Assembly (NCBI GenBank): GCA_025359625.1
Contig: JANYFT010000437.1
Span: 1 to 32,349, forward strand
Direction of reading: 5' to 3'
Source: Ferruginibacter sp.
GTDB taxonomy: Bacteria > Bacteroidota > Bacteroidia > Chitinophagales > Chitinophagaceae
DNA: 32,349 bases
The notes under the pieces are model-generated. The model saw nothing but the letters and a program-made list of their open reading frames with translations. It was not told the DNA's origin and did not search any database. The translations under genes were made by a program, and so were the position numbers. Below are positions 17,656 through 24,803 of this stretch, in pieces (within the stretch, counting starts at the first letter, position 1; each line of letters opens with the position of its first letter).

Positions 17656-18609
17656 TTACATCTGTTTATAAAGATCAAAAATCAATGCCTGTCCTTTTAT
17701 CAATGCATTATCTGCATCTACAAATTGTATATCTCCCCTGAAATCCAGTATTGACAGGGCCTCTGCATATAGTGATAACAAGTTACCTGCTGCTACAATC
17801 ATAACTGATGCATAATTATTAGTTTGCACATCCTTCAATTCTTCACCGATCAATAATCCGCTTAAGTAATGATAATTTTCATTTTTATCTGCTGCTCCAA
17901 ATAACTGGTTGGTTCGTACATGAAAGATAGCATTCAAAATATTTGCATCAACAGATTCTTTAACACCTTTTATAAATGCGTTACTATTTTGCGGCGTTAC
18001 ATTATCATTTTCTACAGATGCTGCCAAAATACTTTTACTGATCAGCAGGTCAAATAATTCCCCGGTCATGTAAGTTTTAAAATCTTTTAGCAACCCGTTT
18101 TGTACCACCACATGTTTGGAATGTGTACCTGGAAAAATAAATAATTGTTCACTGGCTATATCAGCAACAGCACAACCTGCCAGCATGGTTTCTTCTCCCC
18201 GCATTATATCAGTAGCTGAACGCACACCAGAGATAATGATGATAGTGTGCCTGCATATTTCTGTAGCAGGAATTATATGTGTCTGAAAATCTGCTCTACT
18301 TATTTTCAGCGGAATAGGTTTATATGGCAGCTGCATCATACCAATAGTTGCGGATGCCATGCCAGATATAAGTATAGTAATATCATCCAGCAAATATCCA
18401 CATTGTGTTTCAAGTAATTCAATCTGTTGCAATATAACACCGGTGTAAAATAAAACCCTGTCTGCAACAGCCTGTTCTTTCCATAAAGCATAAGTAGCCG
18501 CGATGCCTTGTGCAGATTTTGTTTCAGCCAATATATTTTTAGTTGCAGCTTCTATCAATCTTAACCGAAAAGAAGAAGTGCCCCAGTCGCAACTGATAAA
18601 TTTTTCCAT
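17656..18609 (-). CDS. dgoK: 2-dehydro-3-deoxygalactonokinase
   Basis: The 317-residue protein matches the DgoK family. The N-terminal phosphate-binding loop is CDWGTSSFRLRLIEA. Other family blocks are GMASATIGMMQLPY, VRSATDIMRGEE and the nucleotide-binding FPGTHSKHVVVQNG. The enzyme phosphorylates 2-keto-3-deoxy-D-galactonate with ATP to give the 6-phosphate, the substrate of the aldolase encoded upstream. It is cytoplasmic. The aldolase and kinase are separated by about 280 bp without a clear gene, while the kinase and lactonase are 17 bp apart. The full-length size fits the family. Confidence 0.9.
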   Translation of the reverse strand: MEKFISCDWGTSSFRLRLIEAATKNILAETKSAQGIAATYALWKEQAVADRVLFYTGVILQQIELLETQCGYLLDDITILISGMASATIGMMQLPYKPIPLKISRADFQTHIIPATEICRHTIIIISGVRSATDIMRGEETMLAGCAVADIASEQLFIFPGTHSKHVVVQNGLLKDFKTYMTGELFDLLISKSILAASVENDNVTPQNSNAFIKGVKESVDANILNAIFHVRTNQLFGAADKNENYHYLSGLLIGEELKDVQTNNYASVMIVAAGNLLSLYAEALSILDFRGDIQFVDADNALIKGQALIFDLYKQM

Positions 18610-18890
18610 GTATAGATTTATTGATCTTGCTTAGCTGTTGAATATTTTTATCAATTTATCAGTTGATAATTTAAAGACAAAATGAAGCAGGTGATATAAC
18701 ATTCTAAATCTTTCGTCACTTTTAAGCGTTCGGCTTTACCTGCTAAAATAACACAATGCGGCATCAATACCGGGTGTTTCAAACGATCTATTGCCCATCT
18801 GCTTTATCTTCATCAGTTACTATTTTTAAAAACAATCAGCATGGCGGCACCTTCTACAATGGGTGGAAGTTTTTTTCATATTTATTTGTC

Positions 18891-19514
18891 TTAACTGTTT
18901 AATGCTGCAATCAATTTTACTGCCTTAAGTGAAAGCGCTGCCAGGTAGGTTTCATCTACCGTGGTTTTATTATTTACCAATGCGCTGCCGATGCCAAAAG
19001 CTATTGCTCCCGCATCTGCAAATGATTTTATATTGGTTGCATCAACGCCGCCAGTGGGCATTATACGAATATGGTTTAAGGGTGCAAGTATATTTTTTAT
19101 ATAGGCTGTATCCAATGCAGGAAATACCTTTACAATGTCTGCCCCGTAATTGTGTGCGCTTAATATCTCTGTTGGTGTAAAGGCCCCCGGAATGCTGAGT
19201 ACACCTGCATCTCTGGCTGCTTGAATTACCGCAACATCCAGCGAAGGAGATATCAAAAATGCAGCGCCGGCAGTTATAGCATTTGCCGCATCATTAGTGT
19301 TGAGTACCGTTCCTGCACCTATTAACATCCTGTCTTTAAAAACAACACTCAATTGTTCAATAAGGGGTAATGCATCTTTTGAATTTAAAGTTACTTCGAG
19401 TATGCGGATGCCACCGGTGTACAATGCATCTGCAATAGGCACAATGTCTTTGGGCGGCATACCACGAAGAATGGCTACGATTTTATGATCAATAAATTGA
19501 GATAGTACTGTCAT
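18891..19514 (-). CDS. eda: KDPG/KDPGal aldolase (Eda/DgoA family)
   Basis: The likely start is the ATG at 19514 (207 residues), which gives the usual N-terminus with HKIVAILRG. The in-frame ATG at 19559 adds 15 residues with no family counterpart. Class I aldolase motifs are clear: RILEVTLNS (Glu40), LIGAGTVL, SIPGAFTPTE, DIVKVFPA with Schiff-base Lys129, and IMPTGGV. It cleaves 2-keto-3-deoxy-6-phospho-gluconate or -galactonate to pyruvate and glyceraldehyde-3-phosphate. With DgoK downstream, the galactonate form (DgoA) is the likelier role. A galactonate dehydratase and a sugar dehydrogenase are not in the window. Confidence 0.9.
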   Translation of the reverse strand: MTVLSQFIDHKIVAILRGMPPKDIVPIADALYTGGIRILEVTLNSKDALPLIEQLSVVFKDRMLIGAGTVLNTNDAANAITAGAAFLISPSLDVAVIQAARDAGVLSIPGAFTPTEILSAHNYGADIVKVFPALDTAYIKNILAPLNHIRIMPTGGVDATNIKSFADAGAIAFGIGSALVNNKTTVDETYLAALSLKAVKLIAALNS

Positions 19515-19561
19515 GTAATTATGTATACCTGCTGCTGTAAAAATTTTAAGGTACATCAAAT

Positions 19562-19921
19562 TTATTTAAAACACCTTAATTTATTTCCAAAAAAAACTCT
19601 TTCAAAAGCATGGGGTTCCTGTGCAAAATCTTCAGCGTATAGAATTTTTTCGCCGGGTACAAAATCATATTTAGAAAAACTTTTTACCCCTTCTGTTGAT
19701 TTTGCTGTTGCCCTATCAGATCCACTTCTGGGATTATCGGAAGCACCATCCGCATTGCCTTTACCCTCCGCATGGTCAAGCGTTTTATCAATGGCTTTAT
19801 CTACTTTATTATCCACACGCTGGTTTACTTTATTCTTTACTTTATTAATAAAGGCGCCCAATTGTGCTGCTGCAATAAAAGGTGCAATGGCAAGCAGTGT
19901 GATCATTATTTTTTTGTTCAT
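19562..19921 (-). pseudogene. Truncated N-terminus of an OmpA-family outer membrane protein
   Basis: The 119-residue product has a signal peptide (NKKIMITLLAIAPFIAAAQ), a Lys/Asp-rich helical stretch (FINKVKNKVNQRVDNKVDKA) and the segment SKYDFVPGEKILYAEDFAQE. In Bacteroidota that last segment commonly opens a several-hundred-residue OmpA-family protein (typically continuing like FPAKWNTNG). Here it ends 17 residues later in unrelated sequence and a TAA, so the gene appears cut. A -7 element (19947-19954) remains upstream, so it may still be expressed. The alternative is a genuine small secreted protein. Confidence 0.55.
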
Positions 19922-19946
19922 GACTGTTTTATTTTAGTTTCAGGAA

Positions 19947-19954
19947 CAAAAATA
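19947..19954 (-). promoter_or_regulatory. Candidate -7 element for the truncated OmpA-like gene
   Basis: The minus strand reads TATTTTTG, matching TAnnTTTG, 25 nt before the ATG at 19921. No clear -33 TTG is seen. Confidence 0.4.
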
Positions 19955-20230
19955 TAATGGCTGCCAGCTTAAAGAAATACAGGTGTGAATGAATTGAAGA
20001 TAAGAGGTGATGGAATGTGTAAATGCTGTGCGACACGCTGCAGGCAGTAAATTGGTGAGTTGAAAAATGCCTTAGTTAAATGACTGTATTATTAAATTGT
20101 TGGTAGAAAAAGTAAGCCTGTTGGATGCAGTTCATAACAATTCAATATTATCATCATTTCATCAATTGAGCACTAAAAAAATCATGCTGAAAGGAAGGGC
20201 ATTCATGAAGCATGAGCGGGCATGGTAGTA
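19955..20230. other. Intergenic region without a recognised feature
   Basis: No coding frame, repeat or RNA gene is recognised between the truncated OmpA-like gene and the terminator of the protease-nuclease gene. Confidence 0.35.
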
Positions 20231-20263
20231 TAAAAAAATGCCGCCGCTGAAATGCGGCGGCAT
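20231..20263 (-). terminator. Intrinsic terminator of the protease-nuclease gene
   Basis: ATGCCGCCGC (20238-20247) and GCGGCGGCAT (20254-20263) are perfect 10-bp arms with a 6-nt loop. On the minus strand a run of T follows the stem (plus-strand A-run 20232-20238). It lies about 20 nt after the stop codon at 20284, so the large gene ends its own transcript. Confidence 0.88.
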
Positions 20264-20283
20264 TAAAATTACCTGAAAGCTTT

Positions 20284-22536
20284 TTATGCAAATTCTTCCT
20301 GCCCAAGTTTTAATTTGTCCAATGCAAATGAAGGAACAAAACTTTTATCCTCATATAATTCCATCAACCTGTCCTGGTCAATAGCTACCAGCTTCGACAT
20401 GCTTATCTTGTCGCCCTTACCTTCCACCCAGGCACTCTGCCATATTGTAGCCATGGTTAAACACCCATTGTTGATATTGGTGATGGTACCATCTTTTACT
20501 TTGGCAAATAATTCTTCCATGTCATTGGATGCTCTCCAGGCTTTTATTACTGTATCGGGGCTTAATGTATCAAATGTGTTTTTCATTAATTTAAGTACGG
20601 CGATGGCGGCACCTTTTCCCCCGGTAAATAATTGAGCTTTCTTTACTTTTTGATTGAACGAATTGATGCCTTTAAATAATACCGGACGGTTGTTTTTATT
20701 TGTCAGCATCCTGTCTTCATAATCGCCATGTACCCCATGGTCTTCTGGTGTAATACCGTGATGTTTGGAGGAGATATGCAGGCACTGGCAGGCATCGCCC
20801 ACATAATGTGCCATGGTTCCTCCGGCACAAATAAACTCATCCAATTTGCCGCCCTTTAGTGCTGCCACCATTAAAGTATACATCTGCCACACCCTAAAAG
20901 GCAAAGCCCCCAGCCGACGCCTTGCATTTCCATCCTTATCAGTTTCGGGTTTCACTGCATCCATCTGGCTATAAAATTCCAGCCATCTTTCTTTATCAAC
21001 AAAATCTTCATTAATGGTACCGTTACTTTTAAAACAACAATCAAGCAATGATTTATTATTCATCACCGCTGCATTTTTTTCATCCATATCTGCAAAATGA
21101 TTGGATTCATCATTAACACGGGCTACCCCTTTGTTACCTTTCATGGCCCGCCACACCAGGTCGGCTACATCAGCAAGAGGTGTAAATTTTCTGCTGCCGC
21201 CTTTTACAAGGTTTGTAGGATCGTTAAGGTCATCATCACTATACCCGATACTAAATTTATTTTCCTGCAAAAGTTTTAGCAGGCGCTTATTTGTTACCAG
21301 GTCGCAGGCCTTTGCACCAATTTTAAAATGCCCTGTTTTTCCCCAGGAATAATCCTGGTCAATATTCCAGCCCCTTACAAGGTCAACATCCAGTTCACGA
21401 CAAATGTTACTGAGGCTTGTAGCCATTGCATAAGTTCTCCGCATTTTTTTTTCACCTTCCATAAATTCATGCTGGCCCCAATGCAACGCAAAAGGTTTAT
21501 GTATCTTTTTTTTATCCTCGTCGTCGTCTTCAATAAGCCAAAGGGTGCCGCTATCGCCATGATGGGTATTTAAACTGCTGCCATCCAAACCACCAATCAG
21601 GTAGTCGGAAATATATTCAATACCGCCCACAGCTTTATAGCGATAAAAGAGGCCGATAATTTCACCTTGTATGTCTTTTGAAATAGCGCCAAAAGCAACT
21701 ACTTTTTTTGTAACCAGGTCCAGAGACAGGTTAAAAGTATTAAGGTCTTTCAATTCATTTACCTGGCCAAAGCCCAGCACTTCTGTTTTCCACATTGATA
21801 AATCATCCACTTCAATTAAACCAGCGTCCTGGTTTATCACCAGGTTATTTCCTGTAAAGCCCGGGTACATGTCTGTAAATTTACCCTTGCCCAATTGTTT
21901 GCCCGAACTAACACCAATTTTTGTTTCTATACCGTTCAGCAACGTATAAATTTCTGTACCTTCTCTGCCAACCACATGCTTATTTGTAACAGCATATACT
22001 TTGTTGCCATCACTGGCAAGGCAGCCTACTGATGCAATTCGCCTTTGCCCCTGAGAGTACACAATTAACGGGTAGCCGCCACTGATCATATTTACAGGAA
22101 AATTGAGATTGAATTCGTTAATGGTTGTTTCCACTTTTTCCGACTTTGAAACTTCCACCACACAAATTGGTACCACCCTTTCATCTTGCAGATAAATGCT
22201 TTTTGGAATAATATTATCACCACCATCATTAATCAACGCCGATTCGTTTTGCCAGTTCTTTACAAAAACCAACACACATGGCCACGAAAAATCTGTAACA
22301 ATACTATTTTCAAGCGTACGGGGTTCTTTGGGATATTTTTTTGAAGGAGAATAAATTGCATCACCGTTAACCTCCTTGAAGTCAGATTTCCGGATCCTGT
22401 ATCGGCTGATAGCTGTTGCAATTACGTTTTTCTTATTCATCAGGTGAACATGAAAAGTATCTCTTGCATCTACCAAATCTTTTACAGATAAATGATGAAA
22501 GTTGGCAGAATTATCTACCGGTTTGTAGTAGGCCAT
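20284..22536 (-). CDS. Trypsin-like protease fused to S1/P1-nuclease/PLC-type zinc domain
   Basis: The ATG at 22536 gives 750 residues and no signal peptide. A TTG at 22605 would add a hydrophobic leader but is a weak start. Residues 1-160 are not recognised. Residues 160-385 look like a chymotrypsin-fold protease: TNKHVVG (His187), NQDAGLIEVDD (Asp237) and HHGDSG (Ser329). From Trp398 a complete S1/P1-type zinc domain follows: WGKTGH (Trp398, His403), VADLVWR (Asp459), NHFADMD (His480), HYVGDACQCLH (His577, Asp581, His587) and VHGDYED (His603, Glu607). These match in order the nine ligands of the trinuclear zinc site; the final Glu is as in phospholipase C. In known members the Trp is the mature N-terminus, so cleavage before Trp398 may be needed for activity. 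Substrate (nucleic acid or phospholipid) and biological role are unknown. Confidence 0.8.
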   Translation of the reverse strand: MAYYKPVDNSANFHHLSVKDLVDARDTFHVHLMNKKNVIATAISRYRIRKSDFKEVNGDAIYSPSKKYPKEPRTLENSIVTDFSWPCVLVFVKNWQNESALINDGGDNIIPKSIYLQDERVVPICVVEVSKSEKVETTINEFNLNFPVNMISGGYPLIVYSQGQRRIASVGCLASDGNKVYAVTNKHVVGREGTEIYTLLNGIETKIGVSSGKQLGKGKFTDMYPGFTGNNLVINQDAGLIEVDDLSMWKTEVLGFGQVNELKDLNTFNLSLDLVTKKVVAFGAISKDIQGEIIGLFYRYKAVGGIEYISDYLIGGLDGSSLNTHHGDSGTLWLIEDDDEDKKKIHKPFALHWGQHEFMEGEKKMRRTYAMATSLSNICRELDVDLVRGWNIDQDYSWGKTGHFKIGAKACDLVTNKRLLKLLQENKFSIGYSDDDLNDPTNLVKGGSRKFTPLADVADLVWRAMKGNKGVARVNDESNHFADMDEKNAAVMNNKSLLDCCFKSNGTINEDFVDKERWLEFYSQMDAVKPETDKDGNARRRLGALPFRVWQMYTLMVAALKGGKLDEFICAGGTMAHYVGDACQCLHISSKHHGITPEDHGVHGDYEDRMLTNKNNRPVLFKGINSFNQKVKKAQLFTGGKGAAIAVLKLMKNTFDTLSPDTVIKAWRASNDMEELFAKVKDGTITNINNGCLTMATIWQSAWVEGKGDKISMSKLVAIDQDRLMELYEDKSFVPSFALDKLKLGQEEFA

Positions 22537-22605
22537 GATAATAAGATTTAAGGTGATTAATGAAATGAAAAGGTAATGTTTAAAATAAAAAAATGCAATA
22601 GCCAA

Positions 22606-22904
22606 ACAGTTATTTAAAGATCTAGCCTTATTTAAAATTAGTGGGGAGCAAAAGGAAAAAGTAGCGTCAAAACACCTTTTTTTTCAGGGTTTTTCTGTAG
22701 TAAAGCATTATTGAAGCGATAGCCTTATGCCTTTTAAAAGTTAGCGTGGGCTTTTTACAGCAACGCCTCAACAAGTCTTTAGGCATGGCTGAGGACCTTG
22801 CTTCAGGCTGAATTACCCTTTGTTTAAATTTAGAGTCAGCATCTTAAGCATGATTGCTTTTTTGAAACTTATTATCGTTCCGTAGTACGCAGGTTCTGGC
22901 TAAC
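22606..22904. other. Intergenic region upstream of the protease-nuclease gene
   Basis: About 300 bp of non-coding sequence between the fusion gene and the vapC remnant. I see no exact TAnnTTTG element for the fusion gene and no recognisable gene. It becomes GC-richer towards 22880. Confidence 0.35.
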
Positions 22905-22905
22905 A

Positions 22906-22949
22906 CACAGGTACGAGAGAGGAGATTACTAAGAAGAGTCCTACCTGTG
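22906..22949. repeat. Inverted repeat at the broken end of vapC
   Basis: CACAGGTA (22906-22913) and TACCTGTG (22942-22949) are perfect 8-bp arms 28 nt apart. The right arm lies at the point where the frame-corrected vapC sequence ends, so it may mark an insertion or deletion junction. Confidence 0.35.
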
Positions 22950-23191
22950 CCCTCTTGTTACTAAACTTAAATCTGGCAACTTTTTAATATGCAAAATTGG
23001 TAACCTGCCGATAAGTTTCTTAAGGTGTTGGGCTTTATTATTACACTGTTTACTCCGGTATATATTTCTCCCAATACAATGCTTGGTAAATAAAGTGTTT
23101 CTTCTTTACTGATTTTATCAGCAAAGATCTTATTACCGTCAAAAAATTCAATAACAATATTGCTATCTAATAAATAATTATTTCCAGTCAT
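22941..23191 (-). pseudogene. vapC-type PIN-domain toxin, frameshifted and truncated
   Basis: The N-terminus is a typical VapC PIN domain: NNYLLDSNIVIEFF with the first catalytic Asp, and LPSIVLGEIYTG with the catalytic Glu. The frame is then lost. The continuing homology NKAQHLKKLIGRLPILHI is found one frame over, which needs one extra base near 23035-23045 (AATAATAAAG region). Even when corrected, the protein ends shortly after LPILHI at a TAG (22941), so the C-terminal PIN half with the remaining acidic residues is missing. The toxin is almost certainly inactive. Its ATG at 23189-23191 overlaps the antitoxin stop, the usual vapBC arrangement. Confidence 0.75.
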
Positions 23192-23403
23192 CGGGATTAA
23201 TAGTTTCGGCAGTTTCTTTAATTGCTTTTCTTATAACACCAGTGTCTTTTTGGTAAGAATCCCTACAAAATCATAAATGGTGAGCTTTTTTTTGTTTGGT
23301 TTTTTAGCTTTTTTAAATACAGTTTCCAATGCCAATAAGGTGCCCTCATTATCTTCTTTTAATACCTGTTCTATCACTGTATTTTTCTTGTTTCTGTATA
23401 CAT
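23178..23403 (-). pseudogene. vapB-type antitoxin, frameshifted
   Basis: The likely start is the ATG at 23403, behind the -7 element at 23429-23436. From there MYTETRK leads, after a one-base frame change in an A-run, into NTVIEQVLKEDNEGTLLALE and later KLTIYDFVGILTKK. A second A-run requires another +1 change to continue as DTGVIRKAIKETAETINPDDWK, the standard end of this antitoxin family, with a stop at 23178-23180 overlapping the vapC start by 14 bp. As written the gene is broken twice. The homopolymer positions leave sequencing error possible, but the truncated partner points to true decay. Confidence 0.65.
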
Positions 23404-23428
23404 GGAATACCTTCTTAATTAATTTAAA

Positions 23429-23436
23429 CAAATTTA
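23429..23436 (-). promoter_or_regulatory. Candidate -7 element of the vapBC remnant
   Basis: The minus strand reads TAAATTTG, an exact TAnnTTTG match, 26 nt before the ATG at 23403. It overlaps the TTG that would otherwise open a longer frame, which argues against that start. Confidence 0.45.
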
Positions 23437-23502
23437 CTTTTTTATTTTATTTAAAAGATGATGTTTTGTAAGGTGTTGCCCTGACAAAGTGAGTTGGTAA
23501 TC

Positions 23503-23581
23503 CTTTCGTCCCGGCGGGGGTTTCACTTAAAAAAGTGTTATAACTGCTGAAGTATAATGTGAAAGCAAGCCGGGACTAAAG
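23503..23581. mobile_element. MITE-like palindromic element, 79 bp
   Basis: The outer arms CTTTCGTCCCGGC (23503-23515) and GCCGGGACTAAAG (23569-23581) are inverted repeats with one mismatch. Nested inside are TTTCAC (23521-23526) and GTGAAA (23559-23564), and a small CACTT/AAGTG hairpin. The whole element could fold into one long cruciform or RNA hairpin. It lies between two toxin-antitoxin loci and has no coding capacity. Target-site duplications are not obvious. Confidence 0.6.
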
Positions 23582-23609
23582 TGAGGCAAATAATGATGAG
23601 TGCTATAAA

Positions 23610-23909
23610 TTATTTCAACCTGTTTCTGTTTGGATTAATTCTGGTATCGTACATGTTAATAATAAAAATTTTATTGCCTTCAATTCTATAGTAAAGTCTG
23701 TTATGTTTACCCGCATGAATGCTTCGTATATTTTGAATATAGGCCGATGGTTGTCCAATAAATGGTTGTTCCTGAAGTGTCATAAATTTCTTGTCAAGCT
23801 GCTTTGCAAACCTTTGGGCAACTAATAATCCAAATTCATTTTCAATGTAACCAAGTAAATTTTGAAGCTTGTTGCGAAAACGCTTCTTGAAGATTATTTT
23901 GTAAACCAT
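23610..23909 (-). CDS. RelE/ParE-superfamily toxin
   Basis: The 99-residue basic protein has the ParE/RelE layout: an N-terminal strand (YKIIFKKRFRNKL), two helices, and a C-terminal sheet with NIRSIHAGKHNRLYYRIEGNKIFIINMYDTR. The C-terminal Arg and Tyr/Asp cluster is typical of the superfamily. RelE-like members cut ribosome-bound mRNA and ParE-like members poison gyrase; the lack of strong catalytic signatures prevents a choice. Its start overlaps the end of the upstream antitoxin gene by 16 bp, a standard two-gene TA operon. Both genes are intact, in contrast to the neighbouring vapBC. Confidence 0.85.
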   Translation of the reverse strand: MVYKIIFKKRFRNKLQNLLGYIENEFGLLVAQRFAKQLDKKFMTLQEQPFIGQPSAYIQNIRSIHAGKHNRLYYRIEGNKIFIINMYDTRINPNRNRLK

Positions 23910-24139
23910 CTGCTTAGCGAAGATTTAAGTTCATCGTAAGAAATGGTATCTTTTTCAGGGGGCTCATTGAATAATGAGATAAGTTCGTCATAATCTTCTT
24001 TGGAAAGGCCTTCGGCTTCATGAGGATTAGTCGTATGTATTCTGCTATCTGCTTCAAGCAAAAGGTCTTCCAGCAATATTTCATTGTTTGTTTCTTCAAT
24101 CAATAAATGCAGTTTTTCTTTCATTTCCTGTATTACCAT
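23894..24139 (-). CDS. Antitoxin partner of the RelE/ParE toxin
   Basis: A small acidic protein (81 residues from the ATG at 24139) with a helical N-terminus (EMKEKLHLLIEETNNEILLEDLL) and an acidic tail ending ISYDELKSSLSRWFTK. It resembles the small acidic antitoxins that precede ParE/RelE toxins in Bacteroidota. Upstream in-frame ATG 24148 is too close to the -7 element (24154-24161) to be the start; 24139 or 24124 are the likely starts. It overlaps the toxin by 16 bp. No classical DNA-binding motif is recognised with certainty. Confidence 0.75.
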   Translation of the reverse strand: MVIQEMKEKLHLLIEETNNEILLEDLLLEADSRIHTTNPHEAEGLSKEDYDELISLFNEPPEKDTISYDELKSSLSRWFTK

Positions 24140-24153
24140 AAAATACATTTTAT

Positions 24154-24161
24154 CAAATTTA
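24154..24161 (-). promoter_or_regulatory. Candidate -7 element of the intact TA operon
   Basis: The minus strand reads TAAATTTG, identical to the element in front of the vapBC remnant. It predicts transcription starting near 24147. Confidence 0.5.
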
Positions 24162-24420
24162 AGAAATATAATCTAAAACCATTACGAGGTTGTTGACCCG
24201 CGTATGGACGCAAGCAACTCTTCAAATTACACAACGCTTGCTGGCGCAGGGTGTAGGGCGGGCAATGTGCGCTGGCAATCCTTGTGCCCGTGAAGTAGTC
24301 ACTCCTATGCCTTAATAAACCTCCAATTTCAAAACTTTGTTTAAGGGGATGCTCCCATGGAGGGAATGTTTGTTCTGTTTATTTATTACAAAGCTACTTT
24401 TAGGTTCATTTAAATGCTTA
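24162..24420. other. Intergenic region with a GC-rich patch
   Basis: Positions about 24185-24310 are visibly GC-richer than the surroundings and carry GCAAGC/GCTTGC inverted repeats and a repeated GGCAAT. No ORF or RNA family is recognised. It may be a remnant of a foreign or repetitive element. Confidence 0.35.
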
Positions 24421-24460
24421 AAAAAACCGGCTTCCACAATTCCAATTGTAGCAGCCGGTT
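24421..24460 (-). terminator. Intrinsic terminator of the small secreted protein gene
   Basis: AACCGGCT (24425-24432) and AGCCGGTT (24453-24460) form a perfect 8-bp stem, extended by an inner ACAATT/AATTGT pairing. On the minus strand a T-run follows (plus A-run 24421-24426). It lies about 20 nt after the stop at 24482. Confidence 0.82.
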
Positions 24461-24481
24461 GAACAATTATCCGGTTTTGGT

Positions 24482-24784
24482 TTACTTACCAACTTTTTCT
24501 ATGTCCAGCGCATCGCCGGTGATGGTACCACTAATGGTTACCTTCTGACCGATAAATTTAGCTACTTTCTCAGGGTTGTTGATGGTGTACACTTTTTCGC
24601 CAACAACAAATACCGGGGTAGCCCCTGCAGCAATACATTTTTTGGCACAGGCGGCATGCTCTTTATTATTGCCCTTTGTACCACAATCAGAATCGCTGAT
24701 AAAACCAGTCCATTTTCCTTTATCACCTGCATAAGTTAAGGCAATAGAAAAAACCAATACTACAAGCAACAGATACTTTTTCAT
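24482..24784 (-). CDS. Small secreted Cys-containing protein
   Basis: The 100-residue protein starts with a signal peptide (KKYLLLVVLVFSIALTYA). The mature part begins WTGFISDSDCGTKG, followed by HAACAKKCIAAGATPVFVVG and a short beta-rich C-terminus (VTISGTITGDALDIEKV). The three Cys plus His pattern (DSDCG, CAKKC) recurs in small periplasmic proteins of Bacteroidota and Acidobacteria. It could bind a metal or form disulfides; function unknown. It has its own promoter (24804-24834) and terminator, so it is a stand-alone transcription unit. Confidence 0.78.
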   Translation of the reverse strand: MKKYLLLVVLVFSIALTYAGDKGKWTGFISDSDCGTKGNNKEHAACAKKCIAAGATPVFVVGEKVYTINNPEKVAKFIGQKVTISGTITGDALDIEKVGK

Positions 24785-24803
24785 AATTATATTTTAGTGT
24801 AAA

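Noticed and set aside
18610-18890. Possible lost gene between the aldolase and kinase genes
   Set aside because: Reading all frames of this gap gave only short, unrecognised pieces, so no remnant can be supported.
20284-22605. Longer start of the fusion protein at a TTG (22605) that would add a hydrophobic leader
   Set aside because: The added residues look like translated AT-rich spacer. An ATG at 22536 begins a normal hydrophilic protein, and TTG is a rare start.
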